The notes under the pieces are model-generated. The model saw nothing but the letters and a program-made list of their open reading frames with translations, did no database searches and was not told the DNA's origin. A stretch of DNA of 64,000 nt from NCBI GenBank assembly GCA_947053925.1, contig CAMRUG010000004.1:56141-120140 (forward strand). Reading direction: 5' to 3'. This document shows positions 35,287 to 44,498 of the stretch, piece after piece. Every line of letters begins with the position of its first letter. Within the stretch, counting starts at the first letter, position 1. Source of the stretch: an uncultured Clostridia bacterium. Its GTDB lineage: Bacteria; Bacillota; Clostridia; Christensenellales; CAG-314. Both the position numbers and the translations under genes were made by a program.

Positions 35287-35315
35287 TTGCCTTTTAAACA
35301 TTAGTGTGTTATCAT
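35287..35315 (+). promoter_or_regulatory. Promoter of the galactokinase gene
   Basis: TTGCCT, 17-base spacer ending GTGTGT, TATCAT. Confidence 0.6.
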
Positions 35316-35335
35316 AAAATCAACTAAGGTGTTTT

Positions 35336-36550
35336 ATGGATATTTACACGCACGGCGGTAATGCGCGCAGGCATTTTGCGGAATTATACGGCAAAAGCAC
35401 TTATGCGCAGTTTATCCGCTATCAAAAACTGGTATACAATTTTAAAAAGCAGTACAATCACTCCGATTGTTATCTTTTGTCGTCATCTGGCAGGGTAGAG
35501 TTTTGCGGTAACCACACCGACCACAACGGCGGCAGGGTTATAGGTTGTTCGGTAAATCTGGATATCGTAGGCGCATTTAAAGCCAACAACGGCAGAGTCG
35601 TCCGTATACAAAGCGCAAAACATCCTGCAATAGAATTTACCGTTGGCGAAAGCGCTTTACAAGGCGGCGCCGCCATCGCCCAAAACGTAATAAATTACTT
35701 GCTGGAAAACGGCTACAATGCCGGCGGTTTCGATTTGTATACCGATTCGCTCGTGTTAAACGGCGCAGGCATATCTTCCTCCGCCGCTTACGAGATGCTT
35801 ATTGCCAATATCGTAAACAAACTGTTTAACGGCGGAGTAATTCAAGACGACGTTTTGGCAAAAGCGGGTCAGTATGCCGAGCAGGTAAGTTTGAACAAAC
35901 CTTGCGGACTGTTAGACCAAGGTGCGGTTCTAAGCGGAGGTATGACGGAGTTCGACTTTAAAGGCGGATTTGCGTGCAAGCGGCTTAACGCCCGAACCGA
36001 CGGTATAAAACTCGTCTTGATAGACACGGGTAAGAGCCACGCAAATTTGTCTCACTTGTATGCGGCAATTCCTTCCGATATGTACGACGTTGCAAAGTGC
36101 TTTGGCGCAGATAGACTGATAGACGTAAAGGAAAGCGATTTTTACAGTAATTTCAATAAGACGGTTCAAGCCGTAGGGCTCGGTAAAGCCAACCGCGCAA
36201 AGCACTTTTTTGAAGAAAACGCGCGTGTAGACAGACTGTCGGTTGCGCTTGAACAGGGGAATGTCGAAGAAATTATACGCATAGTAAACCAATCGGGCGA
36301 CAGCAGCATAAACCTGCTCCGTAACTGCGCCGTAGACGAAAACGACACGGCAATATCCGATGCCGTAACTTTTGCCAGAAGTTTGGGCAACGTAGGAGCA
36401 AGGGTGCACGGCGGCGGCTTTGCAGGTACCGTTTTGTGCGTTATCCCGAGCGGTATTTTTGCCGAAGTATTTGCGGCATTGTGCGCAAAATACGGCGAAA
36501 GTAAAATTTTACCTATGAGAATTCGCCCCGTAGGCGTAAAAATATTGTAA
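35336..36550 (+). CDS. galK: Galactokinase (GHMP kinase)
   Basis: Phosphorylates galactose at C1. The galactokinase signature GRVEFCGNHTDHNGG is at residues 52-66, the ATP loop LNGAGISSSAA at about 139-149, and GARVHGGGFAGTVL near the C-terminus. The N-terminus has a 50-residue helical lead. At 404 residues the length is normal. No galT or galE is adjacent, so the substrate may also be another hexose, but the signature is specific enough for galactokinase. Flanked by its own promoter and terminator. Confidence 0.88.
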   Translation: MDIYTHGGNARRHFAELYGKSTYAQFIRYQKLVYNFKKQYNHSDCYLLSSSGRVEFCGNHTDHNGGRVIGCSVNLDIVGAFKANNGRVVRIQSAKHPAIEFTVGESALQGGAAIAQNVINYLLENGYNAGGFDLYTDSLVLNGAGISSSAAYEMLIANIVNKLFNGGVIQDDVLAKAGQYAEQVSLNKPCGLLDQGAVLSGGMTEFDFKGGFACKRLNARTDGIKLVLIDTGKSHANLSHLYAAIPSDMYDVAKCFGADRLIDVKESDFYSNFNKTVQAVGLGKANRAKHFFEENARVDRLSVALEQGNVEEIIRIVNQSGDSSINLLRNCAVDENDTAISDAVTFARSLGNVGARVHGGGFAGTVLCVIPSGIFAEVFAALCAKYGESKILPMRIRPVGVKIL

Positions 36551-36613
36551 ATATCAAATAGTTTTTCTTTGAATCGTCAAACTAAGAGCAATACTTAAAA
36601 AGACTGTAATATA

Positions 36614-36637
36614 GCCTCCGCTAAGCGGAGGCTTTTT
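36614..36637 (+). terminator. Terminator after galK
   Basis: GCCTCCGC-TAA-GCGGAGGC followed by TTTTT. Confidence 0.9.
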
Positions 36638-36867
36638 ATATATGGTGAATTATACTTTCAAGTGCAACAGGTAAATAAAAAAGAAGTTCATATAAATCTC
36701 AAGTATAATTATTTTACCACGACAAATTTTTACCAAAGGAGCATTTATATTAACTGCAATTATCTTACTATAGAAGAGTGCTTTTTAACTAAAAAAATAC
36801 AATTGCATAATATTAAACAAAAAGTTTAGAAATTTTAAAATAAGTTTAGTAAAAGTAATAAAATCGT

Positions 36868-36896
36868 TTGACAATACTTAATATCGGGTATATAAT
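36868..36896 (+). promoter_or_regulatory. Promoter upstream of the pot regulator and operon
   Basis: TTGACA (36868-36873), 17-base spacer, TATAAT (36891-36896). It implies an unusually long leader of about 360 bases before the regulator gene. Confidence 0.8.
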
Positions 36897-36903
36897 CACA
36901 ATG

Positions 36904-37264
36904 TTGCCCAAGGCAAACAAGATTTATTGTATATGTTGGACTACGCGCCAACGTCGTGAAATGCGGCAGTGTCGTGCAAACGGCTAAATATATGGTGAAT
37001 ATTTTGTTTTGCTTGAAGGGCATTTTTTATTGCAAACAAAACGGTGCGGTGTTTAACGGTGTACGGGTTTCTTGCACATTTTGGCGTAACTACCTTTGCG
37101 CTAATATATGCGTAATTACAAAATTGTCAGTAACAGGCGTTATTTGGCAATATGTCGCTATCAGACTATCGGATTCTATCTTGTGGCGCTCTTTCAACCG
37201 TTTTAAAAAACTTGTTTATTTGCTTCTAATTAAATTTGCGAAAAATGTCGCAAAGGAGAATTTT
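36904..37264 (+). other. Long leader between the promoter and the cupin-HTH regulator
   Basis: Contains short hairpins such as GTTGCC-CAA-GGCAAAC, but no known riboswitch pattern and no convincing leader peptide. A frame open through this region has no ribosome binding site. Confidence 0.35.
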
Positions 37265-37801
37265 ATGGTAGAAATCGGACGGAAAATAAAACAGTACCGC
37301 TTGCAACTCGGCTTAACTCAAGAAGAACTTGCCGACAGGACGGAACTTACCAAGGGCTATATCTCGCAGTTGGAAAACGACTTATGTTCGCCGTCCATTG
37401 CAACTTTGCAGGATATTTTAAATATTTTGGGCGTTTCGTTGCAGGAGTTTTTTACCGAACCGAAAAACGAAAAAGTAGTGTATACGTCTGCCGATTATTT
37501 TACATCTAAAAACGGCGACGGCAACAATACTTGGCTTATTCCCAATTCACAGCGTAAGGAAATGGAGCCTATCATTTTGACCCTTCCCGAAAACGGACGT
37601 TGCGAGGAACGTCTGCCCTTTGAAGGAGAAGAATTCGGTTATGTTCTTGAGGGCAAGATAGAAATCGTTACCTTAAAAGAAAAGCACAAACTTAAAAAGG
37701 GCGATTCGTTTTCTATCGACGGCAAAAAACAGCATACGGTAGTAAACGCAAATAAGGGCGTAAGCAGGATACTTTGGGTTACAACGCCGTCCAATTTTTA
37801 A
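37265..37801 (+). CDS. XRE-cupin transcriptional regulator (PuuR-like) of the pot operon
   Basis: N-terminal HTH_3 domain (residues 1-65: IGRKIKQYRLQLGLTQEELA, TKGYISQLENDLCSPS) and C-terminal cupin (about 105-178: EGEEFGYVLEGKIEIV, KKGDSFSIDGKKQHTVVN). This architecture next to potABCD is standard in clostridia, where it is presumed to sense polyamines. AAAGGAG lies 6 bases before the ATG at 37265. potA follows 150 bases downstream with no terminator seen between them. Confidence 0.9.
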   Translation: MVEIGRKIKQYRLQLGLTQEELADRTELTKGYISQLENDLCSPSIATLQDILNILGVSLQEFFTEPKNEKVVYTSADYFTSKNGDGNNTWLIPNSQRKEMEPIILTLPENGRCEERLPFEGEEFGYVLEGKIEIVTLKEKHKLKKGDSFSIDGKKQHTVVNANKGVSRILWVTTPSNF

Positions 37802-37953
37802 CGGATAACGCGTTTACTTGCCGTTAAATTTAATAAAGCAAAATATTTTTAAGTTGTTTTATTGCAACGCGGTTTACAGCAGATACATTTGTTTAAACGT
37901 CGTGTAAGACAGCGGCATATTTAATTTACAAAACAGTGCAGGAGAAAACTTCT

Positions 37954-39432
37954 ATGAACGAAAACATAATAGAATTGAGAAATATAAACAAATCGTACAG
38001 CGACAAACCCGTTGTAAAAAATTTGTCGCTTACGATAAAGCGCGGCGAATTCGTTACTCTTTTAGGTCCTTCCGGCTGCGGCAAGACTACGACTCTCCGT
38101 ATGATTGCAGGTTTTGAACAGCCTACAAGCGGCAAAGTTTATTTTAACGGAGAGGACATTACCGAACTTCCGCCGCACAAACGCGCGCTCAATACCGTGT
38201 TTCAGCGTTACGCGCTTTTTCCTCATCTCAATGTTTTCGGAAATATCGCTTACGGACTCAAACTGAAATTTGTTCCTAACGGAGAACCGTATACCGACAA
38301 AAATGGCAACACCGTACAAAAAATGCGCAAACTTACCAAGGCTGAGATTACGGATAAAGTAAACGCCGCGCTTAAAATGGTAGACCTGGAGGACTACGGA
38401 CACCGTGCCGTCAATTCGCTTTCGGGCGGACAGCAGCAGCGTGTGGCAATAGCGCGCGCGCTTGTAAACGAACCGCAGGTATTGCTGCTTGACGAACCTT
38501 TGGGCGCATTAGACCTTAAAATGCGCAAGGATATGCAAATAGAACTTATGCAAATGCACGAAAAACTGGGGATAACTTTTGTTTACGTTACGCACGATCA
38601 GGAAGAAGCGCTTACTATGTCCGATAAAATAGTCGTAATGAAAGACGGCGTTATACAGCAAATCGGCACTCCTACCAAGATATACGACGAGCCTGCAAAC
38701 GCTTTTGTTGCCGACTTTATAGGAGAATCGAACATTTTGTCGGGCGTTATGGTAAAGGATTTTTGCGTTGATATTTCTGGACACAAATTCGAGTGCGTGG
38801 ACAAGGGCTTTAAGCGCAACGAACCTATCGACGTCATTATACGTCCGGAAGATATCAGGATTGTAGACAAAAACGACAAGCAATGTCTTGTAGAAGCGGA
38901 AGTACTAACCTGTGTATTTAAGGGCGACCATTATCAGGTTACGGCGTTGACCTACGGCGACGAACGTAACGAAATTATCATTCACGACAACGTTCAGGTA
39001 AACTGCGGCGACGTAATCGGCATTTATATCAAGCCGTTCGATTTCCATATAATGCACAAATCACGCATTATCAACACTTTGGAAGGCAAAGTGTACGATG
39101 AAAACATTGTAGAATTCTGCGGCGGACGGTTTGACTGCGTTACGAGTTTGCCGGCAGATACTAGCGTTAAAATAACGGTAGATTTTGACGACGTAGAACT
39201 TATGGACGACGAAGAGGACGGCACAATCGGCGCAACGATTATATCGGCAATTTACAAGGGCAGTTACTGGCAGTATATAGTGCGTACCGACGACTATTAC
39301 GACTTTTTTGTCGATAACGATTACGAATGGACCTTGAATGACCGCGTGGGAATTAAAATTGCTCCCGACAAAATCGTTTTAGAACCGATTGTAAAAACGG
39401 AAGAAGAAAATAAGGAGAATCAAGATGCGTAA
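37954..39432 (+). CDS. potA: Spermidine/putrescine ABC transporter ATPase PotA
   Basis: ATPase of the polyamine importer. Walker A LLGPSGCGKTTTLRMIAGF, signature NSLSGGQQQRVAIARAL, Walker B VLLLDEPLGALD and the H-loop VTHDQEEALTMSDK are intact. At 492 residues it is over 100 longer than usual. One insertion (about residues 105-130) lies between Q-loop and signature, and the C-terminal regulatory part is extended and appears to hold two TOBE-like units (about 255-365 and 370-480), the second rich in Asp/Glu. The ATG at 37954 has CAGGAGA upstream. Overlaps potB by 8 bases. Confidence 0.94.
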   Translation: MNENIIELRNINKSYSDKPVVKNLSLTIKRGEFVTLLGPSGCGKTTTLRMIAGFEQPTSGKVYFNGEDITELPPHKRALNTVFQRYALFPHLNVFGNIAYGLKLKFVPNGEPYTDKNGNTVQKMRKLTKAEITDKVNAALKMVDLEDYGHRAVNSLSGGQQQRVAIARALVNEPQVLLLDEPLGALDLKMRKDMQIELMQMHEKLGITFVYVTHDQEEALTMSDKIVVMKDGVIQQIGTPTKIYDEPANAFVADFIGESNILSGVMVKDFCVDISGHKFECVDKGFKRNEPIDVIIRPEDIRIVDKNDKQCLVEAEVLTCVFKGDHYQVTALTYGDERNEIIIHDNVQVNCGDVIGIYIKPFDFHIMHKSRIINTLEGKVYDENIVEFCGGRFDCVTSLPADTSVKITVDFDDVELMDDEEDGTIGATIISAIYKGSYWQYIVRTDDYYDFFVDNDYEWTLNDRVGIKIAPDKIVLEPIVKTEEENKENQDA

Positions 39433-40222
39433 GGTAAAATTCCGCTTTTCGCGCAAGGCTTTTGCTTATCCGTATATGATTTTTTTACTGTTGTTTGTGG
39501 TAGTACCGCTTGTTATCGTTTTGATTAACGCGTTTTTGGGCGATGACGGCAAGTTGACGTTCGACAACTTTATCGAATTCTTTTCGGACGCCAGCGGCGG
39601 TTTGACGGTTCTGGGGAATTCGTTGATTATAGGGCTTGTTACGACTCTTATCTGTCTTGTAATAGGCTATCCCGTAGCATATTTTTTGGCAAAGTATCAC
39701 GCAAGCAGTAAAATTTTCGTACTGTTGTTTATTTTGCCTATGTGGGTTAACTTCCTTATTCGCACGCTTTCGACCAAGGCGATTTTTATGGCTTTGGACA
39801 TAAAACTCGGTATGGGCACGATTATGTTCGGAATGGTTTACAATTATCTGCCGTATATGATATTGCCGTTACATACGACGCTGGTATCCATCGACCACAG
39901 TTATATCGAAGCGGCAGAGGACTTAGGGGCGGACAGGTTTACCGTATTGTGGAAAACGGTACTGCCGTTATCTCTGTCGGGCATCGTCAGCGGAGTAACG
40001 ATGACATTTATCCCCGCAATATCGACCTTTGCCATATCGGAGATTTTGTCAAGCAGTAAAATTTTCCTGTTCGGCGATTCTATCAATATGTATTTTTCTA
40101 AGGCAACAAACAGTCTGGGCGTAGGAAGCGTAATGAGTTTTGTAATGCTGATAATCGTTATAATTGCCAATGTGCTTATGAGCTTGACGGAAAAGAAAGA
40201 GGAGGTAAAAAGCGCGTTATGA
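39425..40222 (+). CDS. potB: Polyamine ABC transporter permease PotB
   Basis: Six-helix permease with the EAA loop EAAEDLGADRFTVLWKTVLP that docks to PotA. At 265 residues the length is standard. Starts inside the end of potA and overlaps potC by 4 bases (ATGA). Confidence 0.93.
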   Translation: MRKVKFRFSRKAFAYPYMIFLLLFVVVPLVIVLINAFLGDDGKLTFDNFIEFFSDASGGLTVLGNSLIIGLVTTLICLVIGYPVAYFLAKYHASSKIFVLLFILPMWVNFLIRTLSTKAIFMALDIKLGMGTIMFGMVYNYLPYMILPLHTTLVSIDHSYIEAAEDLGADRFTVLWKTVLPLSLSGIVSGVTMTFIPAISTFAISEILSSSKIFLFGDSINMYFSKATNSLGVGSVMSFVMLIIVIIANVLMSLTEKKEEVKSAL

Positions 40223-41031
40223 AAAACAAAATCGGGCGTATTTTTGCCGACGGTTATTTAGGATTGATTTTGGCGTTAATGTATCTGCCGATATTTTTGA
40301 TAATCGTTTTCAGTTTCTCGGGTTCAAGCAGGTTCAGTTTTGCCGACGGATTTACGTTCAACAGTTACAAGGCTATTTTTACCAGCGGCGCGCAGTCTGC
40401 CAATTTGCTGTCCGCGTTAAAATATACCCTTATTCTTGCAGTTTCGGCAAGCGTAATTTCTACGGTTTTGGGTACATTTGCCACAATAGGAATTTATTAT
40501 TTGGGAAGAAAGGTAAAAAAGATTACTCTTACAGTCAACCAACTTCCTATGATTAACAGCGAAGTGGTAATGGCAGTTTCTCTTATGGTATTTTTTGCGG
40601 CGTTCAGTTTTATCTTTCCGCAAGGTATGACGAGACTGATTATAAGCCACGTTGCGTTTTGTACGCCTTATGTCGTGCTGTCTATATTGCCGCGTTTACA
40701 GCAAATGGACCCCAATATGTACGAAGCGGCTCTGGATTTGGGCTCGAGTCCTTTGGCTGCGATATTCAAAGTCGTGATACCTTTTCTTACTCCGGGTATC
40801 GTGTCCGGTTTTGCAATGGCGTTTACCCTTTCGTTGGACGACTTTATTATAACGCAATTTAACAAGGGCGATACGGGAATAGAAACACTGTCGACGTATA
40901 TTTACGAAGACGCCAGAGTTAAAAGTCTCGAACCGTTTTGGTTTGCTGTATTTTCAATATTTTTTGTGGTAATACTGACGTTGCTTTTGCTCATCAATAT
41001 CCGCAAAAACAAAAAGGAGGCGGCAAAATAA
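40219..41031 (+). CDS. potC: Polyamine ABC transporter permease PotC
   Basis: Second permease, with the EAA loop YEAALDLGSSPLAAIFKVVI and the SLDDFIITQFNKG segment typical of PotC. Its stop codon shares a base with the potD start (TAATG), and AGGAGG for potD lies within its 3' end. Confidence 0.93.
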   Translation: MKNKIGRIFADGYLGLILALMYLPIFLIIVFSFSGSSRFSFADGFTFNSYKAIFTSGAQSANLLSALKYTLILAVSASVISTVLGTFATIGIYYLGRKVKKITLTVNQLPMINSEVVMAVSLMVFFAAFSFIFPQGMTRLIISHVAFCTPYVVLSILPRLQQMDPNMYEAALDLGSSPLAAIFKVVIPFLTPGIVSGFAMAFTLSLDDFIITQFNKGDTGIETLSTYIYEDARVKSLEPFWFAVFSIFFVVILTLLLLINIRKNKKEAAK

Positions 41032-42749
41032 TGAAAAAATTGTTTGCAACTTTTTTGTGCGTTTTGCTGTTATTGTCCGTTGTATTAGCGGTTTCGGCGT
41101 GCGACGATAAAGGCGTTACTACGGATGAACTGGTAGTGTACAATTCTGCCGACTACATTTACGACACCGAGTTGACCGATTTTAAAGAATACTACAGGGC
41201 GGTAACGGGCAAGAATATCAAAATCACTTACGTTACTTACGATACCAACGAAACAATGCTTACAAAGATTGAAAAGGGCGACAGCGTTGTGGACGTAGTG
41301 TGCCCCAGCGAATACGCAATTCAAAAATTATTGGAAGGCGGACACCTTGTAAAACTGAATTATTTTGACGAAGATCTTTATACCGACGGTTTTAATTTTG
41401 CCGGTTACGAGCATTTTAGCGGTCAAATCGACACTAACATTATAGATATGGTAGAAGACGCGTTTAGTAATTTGCAAATTAAAGATGAGCAGGGTAATTT
41501 GACTGAAGACAAAATAACCGATTACTTTGTTCCGTATATGTACGGTACTCTCGGCATACTGTACAACAAGCAGGAATTTAAACGTCTGGGTATTTACGAC
41601 AAAGACGTAATGAACAAGGCTAATTGGGGCATTTTGTTCAACGACGACGGCAGCGGCAATATTTTGTCCGAAGGGCTTACGGGCAATATACTGATGAAAG
41701 ACAGTATCCGCGACAGTTACGCGATAACGTTGTTTTATCTTAAAGAAAGCGGCAAACTGGACGGGCTTACTTCGCCTGACGGTAAAACTTATACCGATAT
41801 GCCTGTAAGCGAGTTGATTAACGTTGCCGACAGTCAGGTTTTGGATATTTGCCGCGAAGTGCTTACAGAGCAGAAAAAACAGTTGTTCGGCTACGAAGTC
41901 GACTTCGGCAAAGACGATTTGCTTATGGGTAACGCCATTGTCGACCTTGCTTGGAGCGGAGACGCTATGTACGCCGTTGACGAAAGTTGGGACGAGTATC
42001 TTTGCCCGAAATGCGTTTCGCAAACGGGAGAAAAACAGGGTACGGACATAATATGTTCCGAATGCGGAGCAGAATGCGGAGACTATGAATTGAGTTACTA
42101 TGTACCGCACTCGGCAGGTAATATTTGGTTTGACGGTTGGGTTATCCCCGATACTTACGATCCGTCGCATTTAACGGCAATAAAACTGTTTATTAACTTT
42201 TTGAACAATCCCGAAGTGGCAATTCAAAACATTTTGGAAATAGGCTATTCGGCGGCTGTCAGTCCCGAAGCGATACGTCAGGTTATCGAAGATGACGACG
42301 AATTAAAGGGCGAATTGTCCGAAGCGTATCTGGTCAACTCAGACTACTGGGAAAAAGTCGACGAGGACGGTAAACAAATAGAAAAGTTCAAATTTAACAG
42401 TTGGCAGGAATTTGAAGAATTTTTCTTCGATTACCGCAACGAGATGGACAACAGTAATTGGCGCTATCCGTTTTTAATTGACGTAAACGGCAACGGCGTT
42501 TACGACCGCGCGTTGAATACGTTGGGAGTTATGCGCGATTTCGGCGAAAATAACAAAGCGGTTGTAACGATGTGGAACAAAGCGCGTTCAACCGGAGTAA
42601 ACGCTTTGCCTCTGCTGGGTTATACGGTATTAGCGGTTGCGGTAGTTGTCGGCATTATCGTACTGTGCGAATATCTTAAATATCTCAAAAGGACGGTGGT
42701 AAAAATACCCAAGTCGGAAACAGACGGCAGTGCATCGCCAAAGGACTGA
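41031..42749 (+). CDS. potD: PotD-like substrate-binding lipoprotein with zinc-ribbon insert and C-terminal membrane helix
   Basis: Lipoprotein signal with lipobox ending VSAC (Cys24), then a periplasmic-binding fold with LVVYNSADYIYD and VVCPSEYAIQKL, as in PotD. At 572 residues it is over 200 longer than E. coli PotD. A Cys-rich insert at about residues 325-351, CPKC then CSECGAEC, looks like a rubredoxin-knuckle zinc ribbon. A hydrophobic helix at about 524-548 followed by Lys/Arg-rich residues gives a second, C-terminal membrane anchor with a cytosolic tail. ATG at 41031 overlaps the potC stop. Polyamine binding is inferred from the operon. Confidence 0.9.
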   Translation: MKKLFATFLCVLLLLSVVLAVSACDDKGVTTDELVVYNSADYIYDTELTDFKEYYRAVTGKNIKITYVTYDTNETMLTKIEKGDSVVDVVCPSEYAIQKLLEGGHLVKLNYFDEDLYTDGFNFAGYEHFSGQIDTNIIDMVEDAFSNLQIKDEQGNLTEDKITDYFVPYMYGTLGILYNKQEFKRLGIYDKDVMNKANWGILFNDDGSGNILSEGLTGNILMKDSIRDSYAITLFYLKESGKLDGLTSPDGKTYTDMPVSELINVADSQVLDICREVLTEQKKQLFGYEVDFGKDDLLMGNAIVDLAWSGDAMYAVDESWDEYLCPKCVSQTGEKQGTDIICSECGAECGDYELSYYVPHSAGNIWFDGWVIPDTYDPSHLTAIKLFINFLNNPEVAIQNILEIGYSAAVSPEAIRQVIEDDDELKGELSEAYLVNSDYWEKVDEDGKQIEKFKFNSWQEFEEFFFDYRNEMDNSNWRYPFLIDVNGNGVYDRALNTLGVMRDFGENNKAVVTMWNKARSTGVNALPLLGYTVLAVAVVVGIIVLCEYLKYLKRTVVKIPKSETDGSASPKD

Positions 42750-42773
42750 ACCGTAAAAATATAAACTAAATGC

Positions 42774-42809
42774 AAACGCTGTAAGAAAACCTGTTCTTAC
42801 GGCGTTTTT
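42774..42809 (+). terminator. Terminator of the pot operon
   Basis: AACGCTGTAAGAA/TTCTTACGGCGTT stem with AACCTG loop and T-run. Confidence 0.85.
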
Positions 42810-42852
42810 AATGTCGATTTTTTACTTTTTGTACCCAACTAGGGCAATAAAG

Positions 42853-42881
42853 TTGTAATTGCATTTGATTTGTGTTAAAAT
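42853..42881 (+). promoter_or_regulatory. Promoter of the GH20-pfkA operon
   Basis: TTGTAA, 17-base spacer ending TTGTGT, TAAAAT. Confidence 0.7.
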
Positions 42882-42932
42882 ATCCTGAGTAAATATACTA
42901 TTTTATAAACCGATACAAACAAAAAGGAAATT

Positions 42933-44498
42933 ATGAAGATTATTCCACAACCTAAAAAATTTGAAAAGATTTGCGGAAGTTTTACTATAAATCAAGATTG
43001 CTATATTTATTGCGACAAGGAATTTAAGTCGCAAGCCGAGCGGCTTGTCGGTATGGTTTTGACAAGCACGGGTATCAACGTTACTTTTACCGATGAGATA
43101 GATAATGCTAAAATAATTTTCAGTAAGTACGAAGACTGCGGAGACGAAGCGTATATCGTTATGCTGTCGCAGGATATTCTTACTGTCAAAGCAAATACTT
43201 TTTCCGGCTGTTTTTATGCTGTAGAAACTTTACGGCAGTTATTTGAACTCGATTCGGAACAGCAGGAAATCTCTTGCGTAAACTGTTATATCGAAGACAG
43301 ACCCAAATATGTTCATCGCGGTTTGCTAATAGATATTTGCCGTCATTTTTACGGCACGGGCGTCTTAAAGCAAATCATAGACATTATGTCGCAGGTAAAA
43401 CTTAACAAATTGCATTTGCACTTGTCGGACGATCAAGGTTTCCGTGTGCAAATAGACAAATATCCGCTTTTAAATACCGTGTCAAGTATGCGGGACGGTT
43501 CTGAAGTTGTAAAGAACGGCAAAAAATATGTAGAAGAAGAACCGCACGGCGGTTACTTGACAAAAGACGAAATCCGCGAAATCGTAAAGTACGCCGCCGA
43601 ACGCGCGATAGACGTCATTCCCGAAATAGATATACCGGGGCATAGCGTCGCGGCGCTTGCGGCATATCCCGAGTATAGTTGCGCGGGGCAGATTGCGGAA
43701 GTACGCAAGCAATGGGGTATTTCTAAAGATATTCTGTGCGCGGGCAACGACGGTGTTTACGCTTTCGTATGCGGTATTTTGGACGAAGTTTGCGAATTGT
43801 TTCCGTCAAAGTATATTCACCTAGGCGGCGACGAAGTACCTAAGGACAGATGGTGCAACTGTAAACTGTGCCGCGAAAAACTTGCGGAATTGCATCTTAA
43901 AGACTTTGACGAATTGCAAACGTATATGGTAGAGGTATTCCGTAAGCACCTGGAAGAAAAGGGCAAAACGGTAATATGTTGGAACGACGGTATTACCGAT
44001 ACAACCGATAAAAAAATTATCAGTCAAGTGTGGAAACCTTTTACTAATAAGGACGGCATTAAAGACGCAAATAACGGACGTAAAGTTATTATGTCTCCGT
44101 TTTTCAGAACCTATTTCGATTATCCTTATGCAATGACTCCGCTAAGTAAAACATTGCGTTTTAAACCGGATAAAGGCGTTAAAAAGGTAAATAGAGCCAA
44201 CGTGTTAGGCGTTGAGGGGTGCCTTTGGACGGAATATGTCGACAGCGTTGATAAACTCTTTTTCAATTTGCTGCCGCGCGTTGACGTTTTGTCCGAATGC
44301 GCTTGGGGATACCGCGGCAGGAGTATAAAAAAGCGTATTCAATCGCGCTTTGAAATATACGACAAAATGAACGTTGTTTGCAACAAGTCGGGTTTGCGCT
44401 CCAAGCGTAATATCAGGTTGATAAACAAGTTTTTTAAGAAAAATGCTAATATAGAATTGGAAAGATATCTCGGTAAAGGTAAGGAGAAAACTTTATGA
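42933..44498 (+). CDS. Family 20 beta-N-acetylhexosaminidase
   Basis: Releases terminal N-acetylglucosamine/galactosamine. The N-terminal GH20b-like domain (to about residue 120) precedes the catalytic barrel, whose YVHRGLLIDICRHFYG, KLNKLHLHLSDDQGFRV and YIHLGGDEVPK motifs include the catalytic Asp-Glu pair. VEGCLWTEYVDS holds a substrate-binding Trp/Glu. There is no signal peptide, so the enzyme appears cytosolic and would act on imported amino-sugar oligosaccharides. Its stop overlaps the ATP-type pfkA start (ATGA), so the two are translationally coupled. Confidence 0.92.
   Translation: MKIIPQPKKFEKICGSFTINQDCYIYCDKEFKSQAERLVGMVLTSTGINVTFTDEIDNAKIIFSKYEDCGDEAYIVMLSQDILTVKANTFSGCFYAVETLRQLFELDSEQQEISCVNCYIEDRPKYVHRGLLIDICRHFYGTGVLKQIIDIMSQVKLNKLHLHLSDDQGFRVQIDKYPLLNTVSSMRDGSEVVKNGKKYVEEEPHGGYLTKDEIREIVKYAAERAIDVIPEIDIPGHSVAALAAYPEYSCAGQIAEVRKQWGISKDILCAGNDGVYAFVCGILDEVCELFPSKYIHLGGDEVPKDRWCNCKLCREKLAELHLKDFDELQTYMVEVFRKHLEEKGKTVICWNDGITDTTDKKIISQVWKPFTNKDGIKDANNGRKVIMSPFFRTYFDYPYAMTPLSKTLRFKPDKGVKKVNRANVLGVEGCLWTEYVDSVDKLFFNLLPRVDVLSECAWGYRGRSIKKRIQSRFEIYDKMNVVCNKSGLRSKRNIRLINKFFKKNANIELERYLGKGKEKTL

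Noticed and set aside
36956..37264. N-terminal extension of the cupin-HTH regulator
   Set aside because: The frame is open, but the good ribosome binding site and the HTH start are at 37252-37267, and the extra 103 residues look non-coding.
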